64,000 nucleotides of DNA, taken from contig NZ_JBNAGG010000001.1 in assembly GCF_049801075.1 (NCBI RefSeq), forward strand, positions 1,364,001-1,428,000, given 5' to 3'. The stretch comes from Maritalea sp049801075. Its GTDB lineage: Bacteria > Pseudomonadota > Alphaproteobacteria > Rhizobiales > Devosiaceae. Under the pieces are notes generated by a model. It ran no database searches. It was not told where the DNA came from and was given only the letters and a program-made list of their open reading frames with translations. The position numbers were made by a program, and so were the translations under genes. How positions within the stretch are numbered: the stretch's first letter is position 1; the number at the start of each line of letters is the position of its first letter. Shown here piece by piece: positions 34,770 to 42,870 of this stretch.

Positions 34770-35398
34770 CACATATTGTAAAAAACAGTCATGCAGATTT
34801 GAGTCTGCCTATTTCTACGCCCGGCATGCGCATTGGCTTGTTTGGCGGCAGTTTCAATCCAGCGCATGAAGGCCACAAACTTGTGTCGCGCCAAGCGCTG
34901 AAACGGCTTGGGCTGGATGCGATTTGGTGGTTGGTGACACCGGGCAACCCACTGAAAGATCATAGCGAACTCAAGCCCTTATCCGAGCGGATTGCGGCGG
35001 CAAGAGATCTGGTGGACCATCCACGCGTGCGGATCACTGGATTTGAAGCCATGCACGGCTTTAAATATAGCTATGACACGCTGGCCTATCTCAAACATAC
35101 TTTGCCCGGCCGCAAATTTGTTTGGATTATGGGCGCGGACAATCTTGTGAGCTTCCACAAATGGGATCGCTGGCAAGATATGGCACAATTGATGCCGATT
35201 GCCGTTTATGTGCGCCCGGGGGCGGCGCACAATGCGCCGTTTGCCCCCGCTGCGCAGGCCATGGCCCGCTGGCGCGTGGATGAAAGCGATGCCCATGATT
35301 TTGCTAATCGGCCGGCGCCTGCATGGATATATCTGCACGGGATCATGTCCGACCTTTCTTCAACCCAATTGCGCCAAGCGGCAAAGCGCCGCGATTGA
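34766..35398 (+). CDS. nadD: Nicotinate-nucleotide adenylyltransferase
   Basis: Adenylates nicotinate mononucleotide in NAD synthesis. 210 residues. GLFGGSFNPAHEGH near residues 24-37 carries the nucleotidyltransferase HxGH-type motif; IMGADNLVSFHKW in the middle; SDLSSTQLRQ at the end is the ISSTxxR motif. The start is GTG at 34766 overlapping proA; an in-frame ATG 21 codons later would keep the catalytic core and is possible. Confidence 0.95.
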   Translation: MTHIVKNSHADLSLPISTPGMRIGLFGGSFNPAHEGHKLVSRQALKRLGLDAIWWLVTPGNPLKDHSELKPLSERIAAARDLVDHPRVRITGFEAMHGFKYSYDTLAYLKHTLPGRKFVWIMGADNLVSFHKWDRWQDMAQLMPIAVYVRPGAAHNAPFAPAAQAMARWRVDESDAHDFANRPAPAWIYLHGIMSDLSSTQLRQAAKRRD

Positions 35399-35517
35399 CC
35401 GCTTGCAGCAGGCTTGAAAAACCGGCGTAAAAAGCGCATATTGGAATTAGTGAAAATTAGCGTGAAAGACGATTGAACCACAATGGTTTCTATCTCACTT
35501 GAACTCGGTGCTGGTGC

Positions 35518-35907
35518 ATGACGCCCCACACCAACAATAAGGGCGCAGCGCCTGATTCTGCTGCATCACCGGAAAATGTGTTGAATATCGTGCTTGGGCT
35601 TTTGGATGATGCAAAGGCCGAGGATACGGTTTCAATTGATATCCGCGGTAAATCCAGCCTTGCTGACAATATGGTTGTGACCTCTGGGCGGTCCAACCGT
35701 CATGTTGGCGCGATTGCCGACCAATTGTCGCGCGAGCTACGCGAAAAGGGCTTCGGCAAGCCAAAAGTTGAAGGCGTGCCGCAGTGTGACTGGGTACTTG
35801 TGGATGCTGGCGATGTGATCGTTCACATTTTCCGCCCCGAAGTACGCGAATTCTACAATATTGAGAAAATGTGGGCAGCCAATTTGCCCAATGATGCGAC
35901 GCACTAG
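35518..35907 (+). CDS. rsfS: Ribosome silencing factor RsfS
   Basis: Binds L14 and blocks subunit joining when nutrients are short. 129 residues with the RsfS/DUF143 core: LGLLDDAKAEDTVSIDIRGK, SLADNMVVTSGRSNRHVGAI, CDWVLVDAGDVIVHIFRPEV and REFYNIEKMW. ATG at 35518 has no strong ribosome site. Gene order nadD-rsfS-rlmH is the standard one. Confidence 0.94.
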   Translation: MTPHTNNKGAAPDSAASPENVLNIVLGLLDDAKAEDTVSIDIRGKSSLADNMVVTSGRSNRHVGAIADQLSRELREKGFGKPKVEGVPQCDWVLVDAGDVIVHIFRPEVREFYNIEKMWAANLPNDATH

Positions 35908-35919
35908 AGTTCGCCGCAC

Positions 35920-36402
35920 ATGAAAATCCATATTTTGGCGGTGGGGCGGTTGAAAGACGGCCCCGAGCGCCAACTTGTCAGCCGCTATATTGAACGCGCG
36001 AAAGCAACTGGCCGCCAACTTGGCTTTGGCGATGTGAGCATACGCGAGCTGGCTGAAAGCCGCGCCAAACAATCCGATCAACGCAAAAAAGAAGAAGCTG
36101 ATGCCATTCTTGCCTTGGTGCAGGAAGGTGCAATACTTGTGTTTTTGGATGAACGTGGCAAAAGCCTAACCAGCGATAAGTTTGCACAACAAATGGGCGC
36201 ATGGCGCGATCAAGCCGCACGTGACTGCTATTTCGTGATCGGCGGTGCCGACGGGCTGGAAAAATCACTAAGGCAACAGGGTCAGCTTACGCTCAATTTC
36301 TCAAATTTGACATGGCCGCATCAGATCGTGCGCATCATGTTGGCGGAGCAAATTTACCGCGCCATGACCATTTTGAGTGGCCATCCCTATCATCGCAACT
36401 AA
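35920..36402 (+). CDS. rlmH: 23S rRNA pseudouridine-1915 N3-methyltransferase RlmH
   Basis: SPOUT-class enzyme of 160 residues modifying helix 69 of 23S rRNA. Family features: MKIHILAVGRLKDGPERQLV start, LDERGKSLTSDKFAQQM, FVIGGADGLEKS and the SAM-knot end TWPHQIVRIMLAEQIYRAMT with C-terminal HPYHRN. 12 bases after rsfS. Confidence 0.96.
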   Translation: MKIHILAVGRLKDGPERQLVSRYIERAKATGRQLGFGDVSIRELAESRAKQSDQRKKEEADAILALVQEGAILVFLDERGKSLTSDKFAQQMGAWRDQAARDCYFVIGGADGLEKSLRQQGQLTLNFSNLTWPHQIVRIMLAEQIYRAMTILSGHPYHRN

Positions 36403-36521
36403 TTGATGTGGACCAAAGACCCGCATTGGCCCAAAAAAGGTCAAAGTTAAACGCGACAAAACGCCTGCCTTTGATACATTAGAGTGGTGATTCGCCATTT
36501 GCGTGGAGCCGAAATTAACCT

Positions 36522-37853
36522 GTGAGTCTTGATTTGCGCCAAATTGGAAAAGCCACTCGGTTGAGCACTGGTATTTTGCTGCTCAGCGCCATGATGATGG
36601 TGCCGGGCCTTGGCCAGTTCAACGACCCCACAACCACACAAGATGCACAGATTGAACTCGATCAGGTCAAGCTGACGATTGAGTTGACAGAAGAGCGCGT
36701 TGAAGAGCTCAAGGCACAGGTTGATGAACTTTCTGGCGATCGAACCCAACAAACAGCCGCGCTGATTGAAGCAGCGCAGCGTGTGAAATTGGCGGAGATT
36801 GAAGCCAATGCCATCGCGGAACGATTGGGCAGCTTGCGGGCAGAAGAACAAACCATTCGCGCCACGCTGGATGATGAAAACTACGAAATCGGCACGTTGC
36901 TCACCGCGTTGCAGCAATTGGGACGCAACCCACCCCCTGCCCTGATTATTGAACCTGACAATGCCGTAAATTCAGCGCGCGCTGGCAGCCTGTTGGCGTC
37001 AGTTTTGCCGCAACTGGCCAGCCGCGCCGATGCCGTACGGCTTGAACTGGATAGCCTATTGGCGATTTCAGAAGAAGCCGAGGCAGAACAGAAACTGCTT
37101 GTGGCCAATCTTACAGTTTTGCGGGAAGAACGGCTGCGCATCGCCACACTGATTGAAGCCCGCAAGCGCGGCTTGGCCCGCGTAAATGAAGAGCTGGAAG
37201 CCGAAGAGCGCGAGGCAGAATTGCTGGCCAGTCGCGCCACTTCTCTCTCACAATTAATCAAAACCTTGGAAGACAAGGTGAAGTCCGTCAGCGATGCCAA
37301 TGCCGAAGCTGATGCATCGGATGCATCGCAAGGTGAGATAGGTGAAGCGCTTGAGCAAAGCGTGATTGATTTAGCATTGGCCGACAAATCCCGCACTGAA
37401 CCCGCCTTTCCTTTCGCACTTGGCAAAGGCCACTTAACGCCACCTGTTGTCGGCGTTGAAGTGGTGTCTTATGGCGCGGATGATAAATTTGGCGGCACTT
37501 CGCAGGGATCTTACATTGTGACCCGCGCTGAGGCGCAAATTGTTGCACCAGCTGATGGCTGGGTCGTCTATAAAGGCCCTTATCTTAATTATGGCCAAAT
37601 TGTCATTTTGAATATGGGGCAAGGATATCACTTGCTGTTGGCGGGTATGGACAGCGCTGCCGTCGATTTGGGGCAATTTGTATTGATGGGCGAACCTTTG
37701 GGCAAAATGGGCGCGCGCACAAATTCTCAAACAATCGCGACCAGTGCTGGAAACTCTCGGCCAACGCTTTATATTGAAATTCGAAATGAAGACACGCCTA
37801 TTGACCCAACCGGATGGTGGGACAAAGGGTCCAGGACAGCACAGAATGGATAG
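36522..37853 (+). CDS. EnvC-like murein hydrolase activator (degenerate M23 domain)
   Basis: Exported 443-residue protein: N-terminal hydrophobic signal (GILLLSAMMMVPGLG, residues 18-32), long coiled coil about 45-280 rich in Glu/Ala/Leu, then a LytM/M23 fold 315-435. The zinc ligands are lost: the usual HxxxD is absent, GYHLLLAG replaces HxxYAH and LYIEIR replaces LHFEIR. This fits EnvC/NlpD-type activators of amidases, which switch on cell-separation hydrolases without cutting themselves. GTG start at 36522, GGAG 15 bases upstream. Six bases before ctpA. Confidence 0.88.
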   Translation: MSLDLRQIGKATRLSTGILLLSAMMMVPGLGQFNDPTTTQDAQIELDQVKLTIELTEERVEELKAQVDELSGDRTQQTAALIEAAQRVKLAEIEANAIAERLGSLRAEEQTIRATLDDENYEIGTLLTALQQLGRNPPPALIIEPDNAVNSARAGSLLASVLPQLASRADAVRLELDSLLAISEEAEAEQKLLVANLTVLREERLRIATLIEARKRGLARVNEELEAEEREAELLASRATSLSQLIKTLEDKVKSVSDANAEADASDASQGEIGEALEQSVIDLALADKSRTEPAFPFALGKGHLTPPVVGVEVVSYGADDKFGGTSQGSYIVTRAEAQIVAPADGWVVYKGPYLNYGQIVILNMGQGYHLLLAGMDSAAVDLGQFVLMGEPLGKMGARTNSQTIATSAGNSRPTLYIEIRNEDTPIDPTGWWDKGSRTAQNG

Positions 37854-37859
37854 TCACTT

Positions 37860-39188
37860 ATGAAATCGACCATGAAATCAGCTCTTCTTGCCCTCTCAAT
37901 TGGCCTTTTTGCGGGCGGCGCGCCCGCTTTTGCACAAGAGGCCACGCAGGAAGAACTAGGGCCACTTGACCAACAACAGGTTTATGAAGAATTGAACCTG
38001 TTTGGCGAAATTTTTGACCGTATTCGATCTGAATATGTGGATGCACCAAATGAAAAAGAACTGGTGCGGGCGGCCATTCAGGGCATGTTGAGCAGCCTTG
38101 ACCCGCATTCAGGCTATCTCGATCCAGATGACTATGCCGATGTGCGCGAAGATACCCAAGGCACCTTTGGTGGCCTCGGCATTGAAGTGGTCATGGAAGA
38201 TGAAGTGATTAAAGTTGTGTCGCCCATCGACGATACGCCTGCTGCCGAAGCTGGCGTTTTGGCCAACGACTATATTGTGGAGTTGGATGGCGAGCCAGTG
38301 CGCGGCAAAACATTGGATGAAGCTGTCGATATGATGCGCGGTGAAGTGGGCACAGACATTGATTTGGTGATCGTTCGCGAGGGCGCTGATGAGCCGATTG
38401 AATTGACCATCACACGCGATGTGATCACATTCCAAGTGGTTCGCTCCTTCACCCAAGATAATGTTGGCGTGATCCGCCTCGCTCGGTTTACCGGCCAAGC
38501 CTATGCTGGTGTGGAAGACGCCATTGATGATTTGCAGGCCGAATTGGGCGATGACCTCAAAGGTCTCATCCTTGATTTGCGGAACAATCCTGGCGGGCTT
38601 GTCGATCAAGCCGTGTTCATCTCAGATGCGTTTTTGAGCCGTGGCAATGTTTTGTCCACACGCGGCCGCTCCGCGGAAGAAAATGCACGTTATGACGCAA
38701 ACGCAGATGATTTGGATAAGAAAGTGGAAAATCTGAAATTGATCGTTTTGGTCAATGGCGGGTCTGCCTCTGCTTCTGAAATTGTGGCTGGTGCGTTGCA
38801 AGACCAAAAGCGCGCAACGCTTGTGGGTACGCGGACATTCGGCAAGGGCTCAGTGCAGTCTATTATCTCGCTCGGTCAAAGCGGTGCGATGCGCCTCACC
38901 ACTTCGCGTTATTACACGCCAAGTGGACGTTCTATTCAGGCAGCGGGCATTATGCCGGACATTGAAGTGTTCCAAGATGTGCCTGAAGAGCTGCAGGGTC
39001 GCGACGAGATCATCGGCGAAGCGGCGCTTGATGGCCAGATCGGCGGCGGCACAGAGGATGAGGCGACAACCGGCTCATCAGTCTATGTTCCGTCTGATCG
39101 CGAGAAAGACAATCAATTGCAATATGCGATCGATTTGATGCTTGGTGAAAAGAGCAATGAGGCTTTTCCACCTAATCCAAACGAATAA
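37860..39188 (+). CDS. ctpA: Carboxy-terminal processing protease CtpA (S41)
   Basis: Periplasmic serine protease of 442 residues with a signal peptide (LLALSIGLFAGGAPAFA), a PDZ domain at about 95-180 (GGLGIEVVMEDEVIKVVSP) and the S41 catalytic core with the Ser in VNGGSASASEIVAGAL and the Lys in GTRTFGKGSVQ. In alphaproteobacteria it commonly follows the EnvC-like gene and acts on cell-wall hydrolases or their activators. A second ATG four codons in is also possible as start. Confidence 0.95.
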   Translation: MKSTMKSALLALSIGLFAGGAPAFAQEATQEELGPLDQQQVYEELNLFGEIFDRIRSEYVDAPNEKELVRAAIQGMLSSLDPHSGYLDPDDYADVREDTQGTFGGLGIEVVMEDEVIKVVSPIDDTPAAEAGVLANDYIVELDGEPVRGKTLDEAVDMMRGEVGTDIDLVIVREGADEPIELTITRDVITFQVVRSFTQDNVGVIRLARFTGQAYAGVEDAIDDLQAELGDDLKGLILDLRNNPGGLVDQAVFISDAFLSRGNVLSTRGRSAEENARYDANADDLDKKVENLKLIVLVNGGSASASEIVAGALQDQKRATLVGTRTFGKGSVQSIISLGQSGAMRLTTSRYYTPSGRSIQAAGIMPDIEVFQDVPEELQGRDEIIGEAALDGQIGGGTEDEATTGSSVYVPSDREKDNQLQYAIDLMLGEKSNEAFPPNPNE

Positions 39189-39247
39189 ACTGATTTGGCC
39201 CCGACCTTGAGTTGGGGCCAATACCGAACCATGAGTTGCGGCGGCAT

Positions 39248-40393
39248 ATGGCGGACAATTTGAATAAGCCTTTGGGGCGCAAAGGCGGCGAGCGAAAAGA
39301 CAGCACCCAAAAGGTGCGCGTTGGCGGGTTTCCGCTTTTGCCCGTTTCTGTTGCTCTGCTCACCGTGCTTATTGCGGTGCCTGTGATATGGGTGGCTTAT
39401 GTTGATAGCCCGCTCGAAGGGCGTCCCCATGTTGAAGTTGGTGTGTCGAACACCGGCAATAATGACTTCGCCCGTAACCTATCCCTTGATGAAGGCGCAG
39501 CAGAGGAAACGCCTGACGAGCCGGCCGAACCTATTGATAGCCCGTCCTTCGTGAATATTGACGAGTTCCCAGAAGGTGCCGACGCTGCCCGTGCAGCGGC
39601 ACCGAAGCCTGAACTGCTGGAACAAACCCAGCATGGATTTATTCCGCAGGTGGCGACAAATGGCGACCGACCTGCCGATGTTTATGCTCGGGCTTCTATC
39701 ACCCCGGACAGCGCCAAGGGCCGCGGCCTTATTGCCATCGTTGTGGAAGGCTTGGGCCTTTCAGAGGAAAATACCCGCTCCGCAATTGAACGCCTGCCAG
39801 ATGAAGTGACTTTAGCCTTTGCGCCATATGGCAAAGAAGTTGGCAGCCTTGCGCTCGCCGCCCGCATTGGTGGCCACGAGATTATGTTGCAAATTCCGCT
39901 GGAGCCATTCGACTATCCGCAAAATGACCCCGGCCCCCAAACCCTTTTGGTGGGGCAAGCGGCGCGGGCTAATTTGGACCGCCTATATTGGCTGATGTCG
40001 CGCATGGGTGGTTATACCGGCGTGATCAATTATCTGGGTGCGCGCTTCACCTCCTCGGCGAACGATATGCAGCCGATGATGGAAGAGATCGCCCTACGTG
40101 GGCTTACATATTTGGATGACGGTGCGTCCAACAGATCGCTGGCACCACAGTTGGCGAAACAAGCTGGCGTTGATTTTGCGCGGGCTCAGGTGAATTTGGA
40201 CGAGACCCCATCACGCAGCGATATTTTGCGCCAATTGACGAAACTGGAAGCGCTAGCGCATGAAAATGGCTCGGCCATTGCCACCGCAACATCCCTTCCC
40301 GTCACCGTGCGCACAATCGCAGAATGGGCCGACGGCTTGGAAGAAAAAGATCTTGTGTTAGTGCCAGTGAGCGCACTGATGCAAGACAATTAG
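39248..40393 (+). CDS. Divergent polysaccharide deacetylase family protein (YibQ-like)
   Basis: 381 residues. Start at 39248 (ATG, MADNLNKPLGRKGG) is preferred over an upstream TTG. One membrane segment at about 33-55 (SVALLTVLIAVPVIWVAYV), an acidic Pro-rich periplasmic linker, then the divergent deacetylase domain from about 155 (GLIAIVVEGLGLSEENT, FAPYGKEVGSLALAARIGGH, MLQIPLEPFDYP, YTGVINYLGARF). The usual first Asp-Asp of the deacetylase motif reads VVEG here, so catalysis is doubtful. It sits in the EnvC-CtpA cell-wall gene group. Confidence 0.88.
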   Translation: MADNLNKPLGRKGGERKDSTQKVRVGGFPLLPVSVALLTVLIAVPVIWVAYVDSPLEGRPHVEVGVSNTGNNDFARNLSLDEGAAEETPDEPAEPIDSPSFVNIDEFPEGADAARAAAPKPELLEQTQHGFIPQVATNGDRPADVYARASITPDSAKGRGLIAIVVEGLGLSEENTRSAIERLPDEVTLAFAPYGKEVGSLALAARIGGHEIMLQIPLEPFDYPQNDPGPQTLLVGQAARANLDRLYWLMSRMGGYTGVINYLGARFTSSANDMQPMMEEIALRGLTYLDDGASNRSLAPQLAKQAGVDFARAQVNLDETPSRSDILRQLTKLEALAHENGSAIATATSLPVTVRTIAEWADGLEEKDLVLVPVSALMQDN

Positions 40394-40403
40394 GATAGGT
40401 TTC

Positions 40404-40928
40404 ATGACAAAGCCAATCGATCGTGAACGCATGCCTTATCGCTTTTGCGCTGGTGTATGCGTGGTCAATGATAAAGGCCAAGTGTTTGCTGGACGGCGCA
40501 AGCCCAAAGCGGGTGTGCCGCAAGCTTATGAATGGCAGTTTCCGCAAGGTGGCATTGATAAGGGCGAAGATGCACTTGTAGCAGCAAAGCGGGAGCTTTA
40601 TGAGGAAACCAACATATCCTCTGTTGAACTGCTGTTTGAAGTGCCAAAATGGCTTAGCTATGACTTGCCAGATGAATTGCTGGGCAAAGCGCTCAAAGGC
40701 AAATATCGCGGCCAGCAGCAACGTTGGTTTGTGTTTCACTTCATTGGTGATGAAAGCGAAATCAATGTGACTCAACCTGCCGGTGGTGAGCATCCGGCGG
40801 AGTTTTCTGAATGGGCGTGGCGCGATATTGAAGAGATGCCCGACCTGATCGTGCCGTTCAAAAGGAAGCTCTATCAAGAACTTGTTGATTTGGTACGCCC
40901 ACAGATTGAGGGAGAACAAAAATCATGA
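40404..40928 (+). CDS. rppH: RNA pyrophosphohydrolase (Nudix)
   Basis: Removes pyrophosphate from mRNA 5' ends to start decay, or cleaves dinucleoside polyphosphates. 174 residues, with YRFCAGVCVVNDKGQVFAGR, EWQFPQGGIDKGEDA and the Nudix helix GEDALVAAKRELYEET, then WLSYDLPD typical of RppH. Overlaps the racemase gene by four bases (ATGA). Confidence 0.94.
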   Translation: MTKPIDRERMPYRFCAGVCVVNDKGQVFAGRRKPKAGVPQAYEWQFPQGGIDKGEDALVAAKRELYEETNISSVELLFEVPKWLSYDLPDELLGKALKGKYRGQQQRWFVFHFIGDESEINVTQPAGGEHPAEFSEWAWRDIEEMPDLIVPFKRKLYQELVDLVRPQIEGEQKS

Positions 40929-41614
40929 AGACGATTGGTGTTCTTGGAGGCATGAGCTGGGAATCCACCGCGCTCTATTACAAACAGCTCAATGAGTTGG
41001 TGCGCACCCACAAGGGGGGATTGCACAGCGCCGACATTTTGATGCGTTCGGTTGATTTTGCACCCATCGCGCAAATGCAAAAAGATGGGGCATGGGACGA
41101 GGCTGGCGCACTATTGGCAGATTATGCCAATGGACTTGAACAAGCGGGCGCAGAATTTTTGGTGTTGGCTACCAACACCATGCACCTTGTTGCCCCTCAG
41201 ATTGAGGCCGCAACAAACATACCGCTTTTGCACATTGCCGACAGCACTGCTGCGGCCCTTAAAGAAGATGGCTTTGAACGCGTTGGGCTATTGGGCACTG
41301 CGTTTACAATGGAAAAACCTTTCTTGATCGACCGCTTACAAAGCCATGGGCTGGACATTGTCGTGCCGGAGGTTGATCGCACCAACCTAAACGCCATTAT
41401 TTTTGACGAATTGTGCCGTGGCATTATCTCCGATCAATCCCGCACAACTTATCAGCGCGCGATTGAAGGCATGGTGGCACGGGGTGCGGAAGCCGTTATT
41501 TTGGGGTGCACCGAAATCACCTTGCTGATTAGCGATGAGGATCGCCCCATTCCGACCTATGATAGCACGGACTTGCACGTGAAGGCCGCCGTTGCACATA
41601 TGCTGGCTTCTTAG
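40925..41614 (+). CDS. Aspartate/glutamate racemase family protein (Thr/Cys catalytic pair)
   Basis: 229 residues. GVLGGMSWESTALYYKQLNE at the front and two half-sites: ATNTMH with T83 where canonical racemases have Cys, and LGCTEITLL with C194. A Thr/Cys pair at these positions is known from E. coli YgeA, a broad-spectrum amino-acid racemase, so this is likely an L-Asp/Glu-type racemase rather than an inactive copy. It may supply D-amino acids for the envelope; inference. Coupled to rppH and tail-to-tail with the next gene, sharing four bases (TTAG). Confidence 0.88.
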   Translation: MKTIGVLGGMSWESTALYYKQLNELVRTHKGGLHSADILMRSVDFAPIAQMQKDGAWDEAGALLADYANGLEQAGAEFLVLATNTMHLVAPQIEAATNIPLLHIADSTAAALKEDGFERVGLLGTAFTMEKPFLIDRLQSHGLDIVVPEVDRTNLNAIIFDELCRGIISDQSRTTYQRAIEGMVARGAEAVILGCTEITLLISDEDRPIPTYDSTDLHVKAAVAHMLAS

Positions 41615-42162
41615 CCGGATTTGGCTCGCTTCCGAAAACGTTGCCAGCCATATGCCATTGCAGCAGCCAGCAATAGCGTTAAAAACAAACTTGTGGTGAT
41701 AGCTTTTGCGCGTGAAAAGGTGCTGGCCATATTGACCAAATCTACGGTCACATTTTCAGCCAATAGCATTCTTGCAATCAGCACATTCTCCCCATAATCA
41801 AAGATCATCACAAGTGGGGCAGCCCAAGCGACGCGCTTCAGGAAATTGATCCACCAATTGGTGTGATGGCGCGCGATGAAGTCTAACATTTGCCAGATGA
41901 ACAGCGCTAGCAAGGCTGGGTATGCAATGTCTAGGACCAGTTGGTGGTTGAGATAATAATCCCTGCCGTCTGGGCCGAGCGCTTGCAGCACTTGCAAAGC
42001 CTCCTGCCGGTTATAGCCGCCGGGTCGCATATCGAACGGCGCTAGACCGCCTGCATATGAGGTGAGCTTTGGCAGGCTGACAGAAAGCATGTAGATATAA
42101 ATGGCGGCGGCACCTAGAAAGCTGGCCCAACGCATACTACTGTGTTTCAACTGAAATCTCAT
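41611..42162 (-). CDS. Four-helix integral membrane protein, unknown function
   Basis: 183 residues; not assigned to a named family. Four hydrophobic segments: about 12-30 (WASFLGAAAIYIYMLSV), 75-95 (LVLDIAYPALLALFIWQML), 108-130 (VAWAAPLVMIFDYGENVLI) and 153-172 (ITTSLFLTLLLAAAMAYGW). Short first periplasmic loop with PFDMRPGGYNRQEA. Start ATG behind GAGGAG. Divergent from the Crp-like regulator across 68 bases containing two dyads, so probably regulated by it. Confidence 0.75.
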   Translation of the reverse strand: MRFQLKHSSMRWASFLGAAAIYIYMLSVSLPKLTSYAGGLAPFDMRPGGYNRQEALQVLQALGPDGRDYYLNHQLVLDIAYPALLALFIWQMLDFIARHHTNWWINFLKRVAWAAPLVMIFDYGENVLIARMLLAENVTVDLVNMASTFSRAKAITTSLFLTLLLAAAMAYGWQRFRKRAKSG

Positions 42163-42177
42163 TTGCGTCTCCTCGAT

Positions 42178-42194
42178 ATCACAAATGCTGTGAT
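42178..42194. promoter_or_regulatory. Dyad ATCACA-N5-TGTGAT in the divergent promoter
   Basis: Six-base arms ATCACA (42178-42183) and TGTGAT (42189-42194) with five bases between, just upstream of the ribosome site of the minus-strand membrane-protein gene. Probable operator; regulator inferred to be the adjacent Crp-like protein. Confidence 0.5.
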
Positions 42195-42215
42195 GACACG
42201 GGCACGGAACTGACG

Positions 42216-42233
42216 CATTATCATTTGATAATG
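42216..42233. promoter_or_regulatory. Palindrome overlapping the start codon of the Crp-like gene
   Basis: CATTATCATTTGATAATG, eight-base arms with two central bases, whose last three bases are the ATG of the Crp-like gene. The core TTATC-N4-GATAA has the five-base half-sites and four-base spacing of Crp/Fnr operators. Binding here would block translation start or early transcription, suggesting autorepression. Confidence 0.6.
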
Positions 42234-42818
42234 ACTGACCCTACTGATCATACGGACTTGCGCCAAGCGCTTATCTCAGCTGCTCCGCTTGATAACGAAG
42301 CGGTGGCAAGGCTTGTACCGCACTTCATTGAAAAAGATATCCTTGAAAACTGCTTATTGGTGCGTCAGGACACGCCAGAAACGGATGAAATTTTGCTGCT
42401 GTCTGGCCGTTGTGTGGCTTATATTCTTTCACAGGATGGCGAACAGGTGCATCTCGGCTTTTACGATGCGCCCGCGGTTTTGCCGCCACATATCAGCCGC
42501 ACGAAAGACGGTTTTTCTCTCTTGAATATCGAAATGCTCACCCCTGGCTGTGTGGCCATGATATCTGCCGCAACTTTGCTTGATCTAATGGTGGACAATG
42601 CAGCTATTCGGACTTGGGGCAATGATATTATGCGCCAGCAGCTTTTGCACCAATCAACGCATCAATGGGCGCTTGCAGCACTTGGCGGTAAAGCACGACT
42701 TTTGTGGCTTCGTGAGCATTTTGAACAGCTGGAAGACAAGTTTGACCATTGGCGCCTTGCCTCTTTTCTGGCCATGACCCCCGTCAGCTTCAGTCGAATT
42801 CGCAATGCGCTAGATTAA
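42231..42818 (+). CDS. Crp/Fnr-family transcriptional regulator
   Basis: 195 residues with a cyclic-nucleotide-binding-like beta barrel (about 25-115; LLLSGRCVAYILSQDGEQVHLGFYD) and a C-terminal helix-turn-helix HWRLASFLAMTPVSFSRIRNAL ending the protein, shorter than the usual winged helix. The barrel lacks the cAMP-pocket R-x-S motif and the Fnr N-terminal Cys cluster, so its signal is unknown. ATG at 42231; a TTG two codons earlier is less likely. Divergent from the membrane-protein gene, and its start codon lies inside a palindrome. Confidence 0.82.
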   Translation: MTDPTDHTDLRQALISAAPLDNEAVARLVPHFIEKDILENCLLVRQDTPETDEILLLSGRCVAYILSQDGEQVHLGFYDAPAVLPPHISRTKDGFSLLNIEMLTPGCVAMISAATLLDLMVDNAAIRTWGNDIMRQQLLHQSTHQWALAALGGKARLLWLREHFEQLEDKFDHWRLASFLAMTPVSFSRIRNALD

Positions 42819-42820
42819 AA

Positions 42821-42846
42821 ATAGGCCCGCCGAGTGGCGGGCCTAT
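42821..42846. terminator. Terminator between the Crp-like gene and the BCCT gene
   Basis: Perfect eleven-base-pair stem ATAGGCCCGCC / GGCGGGCCTAT with a GAGT loop, followed on the minus strand by TTTTT, so mainly for the minus-strand carrier gene. Confidence 0.85.
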
Positions 42847-42870
42847 CAGGTTTGTCATTTTTGAGGCTTG

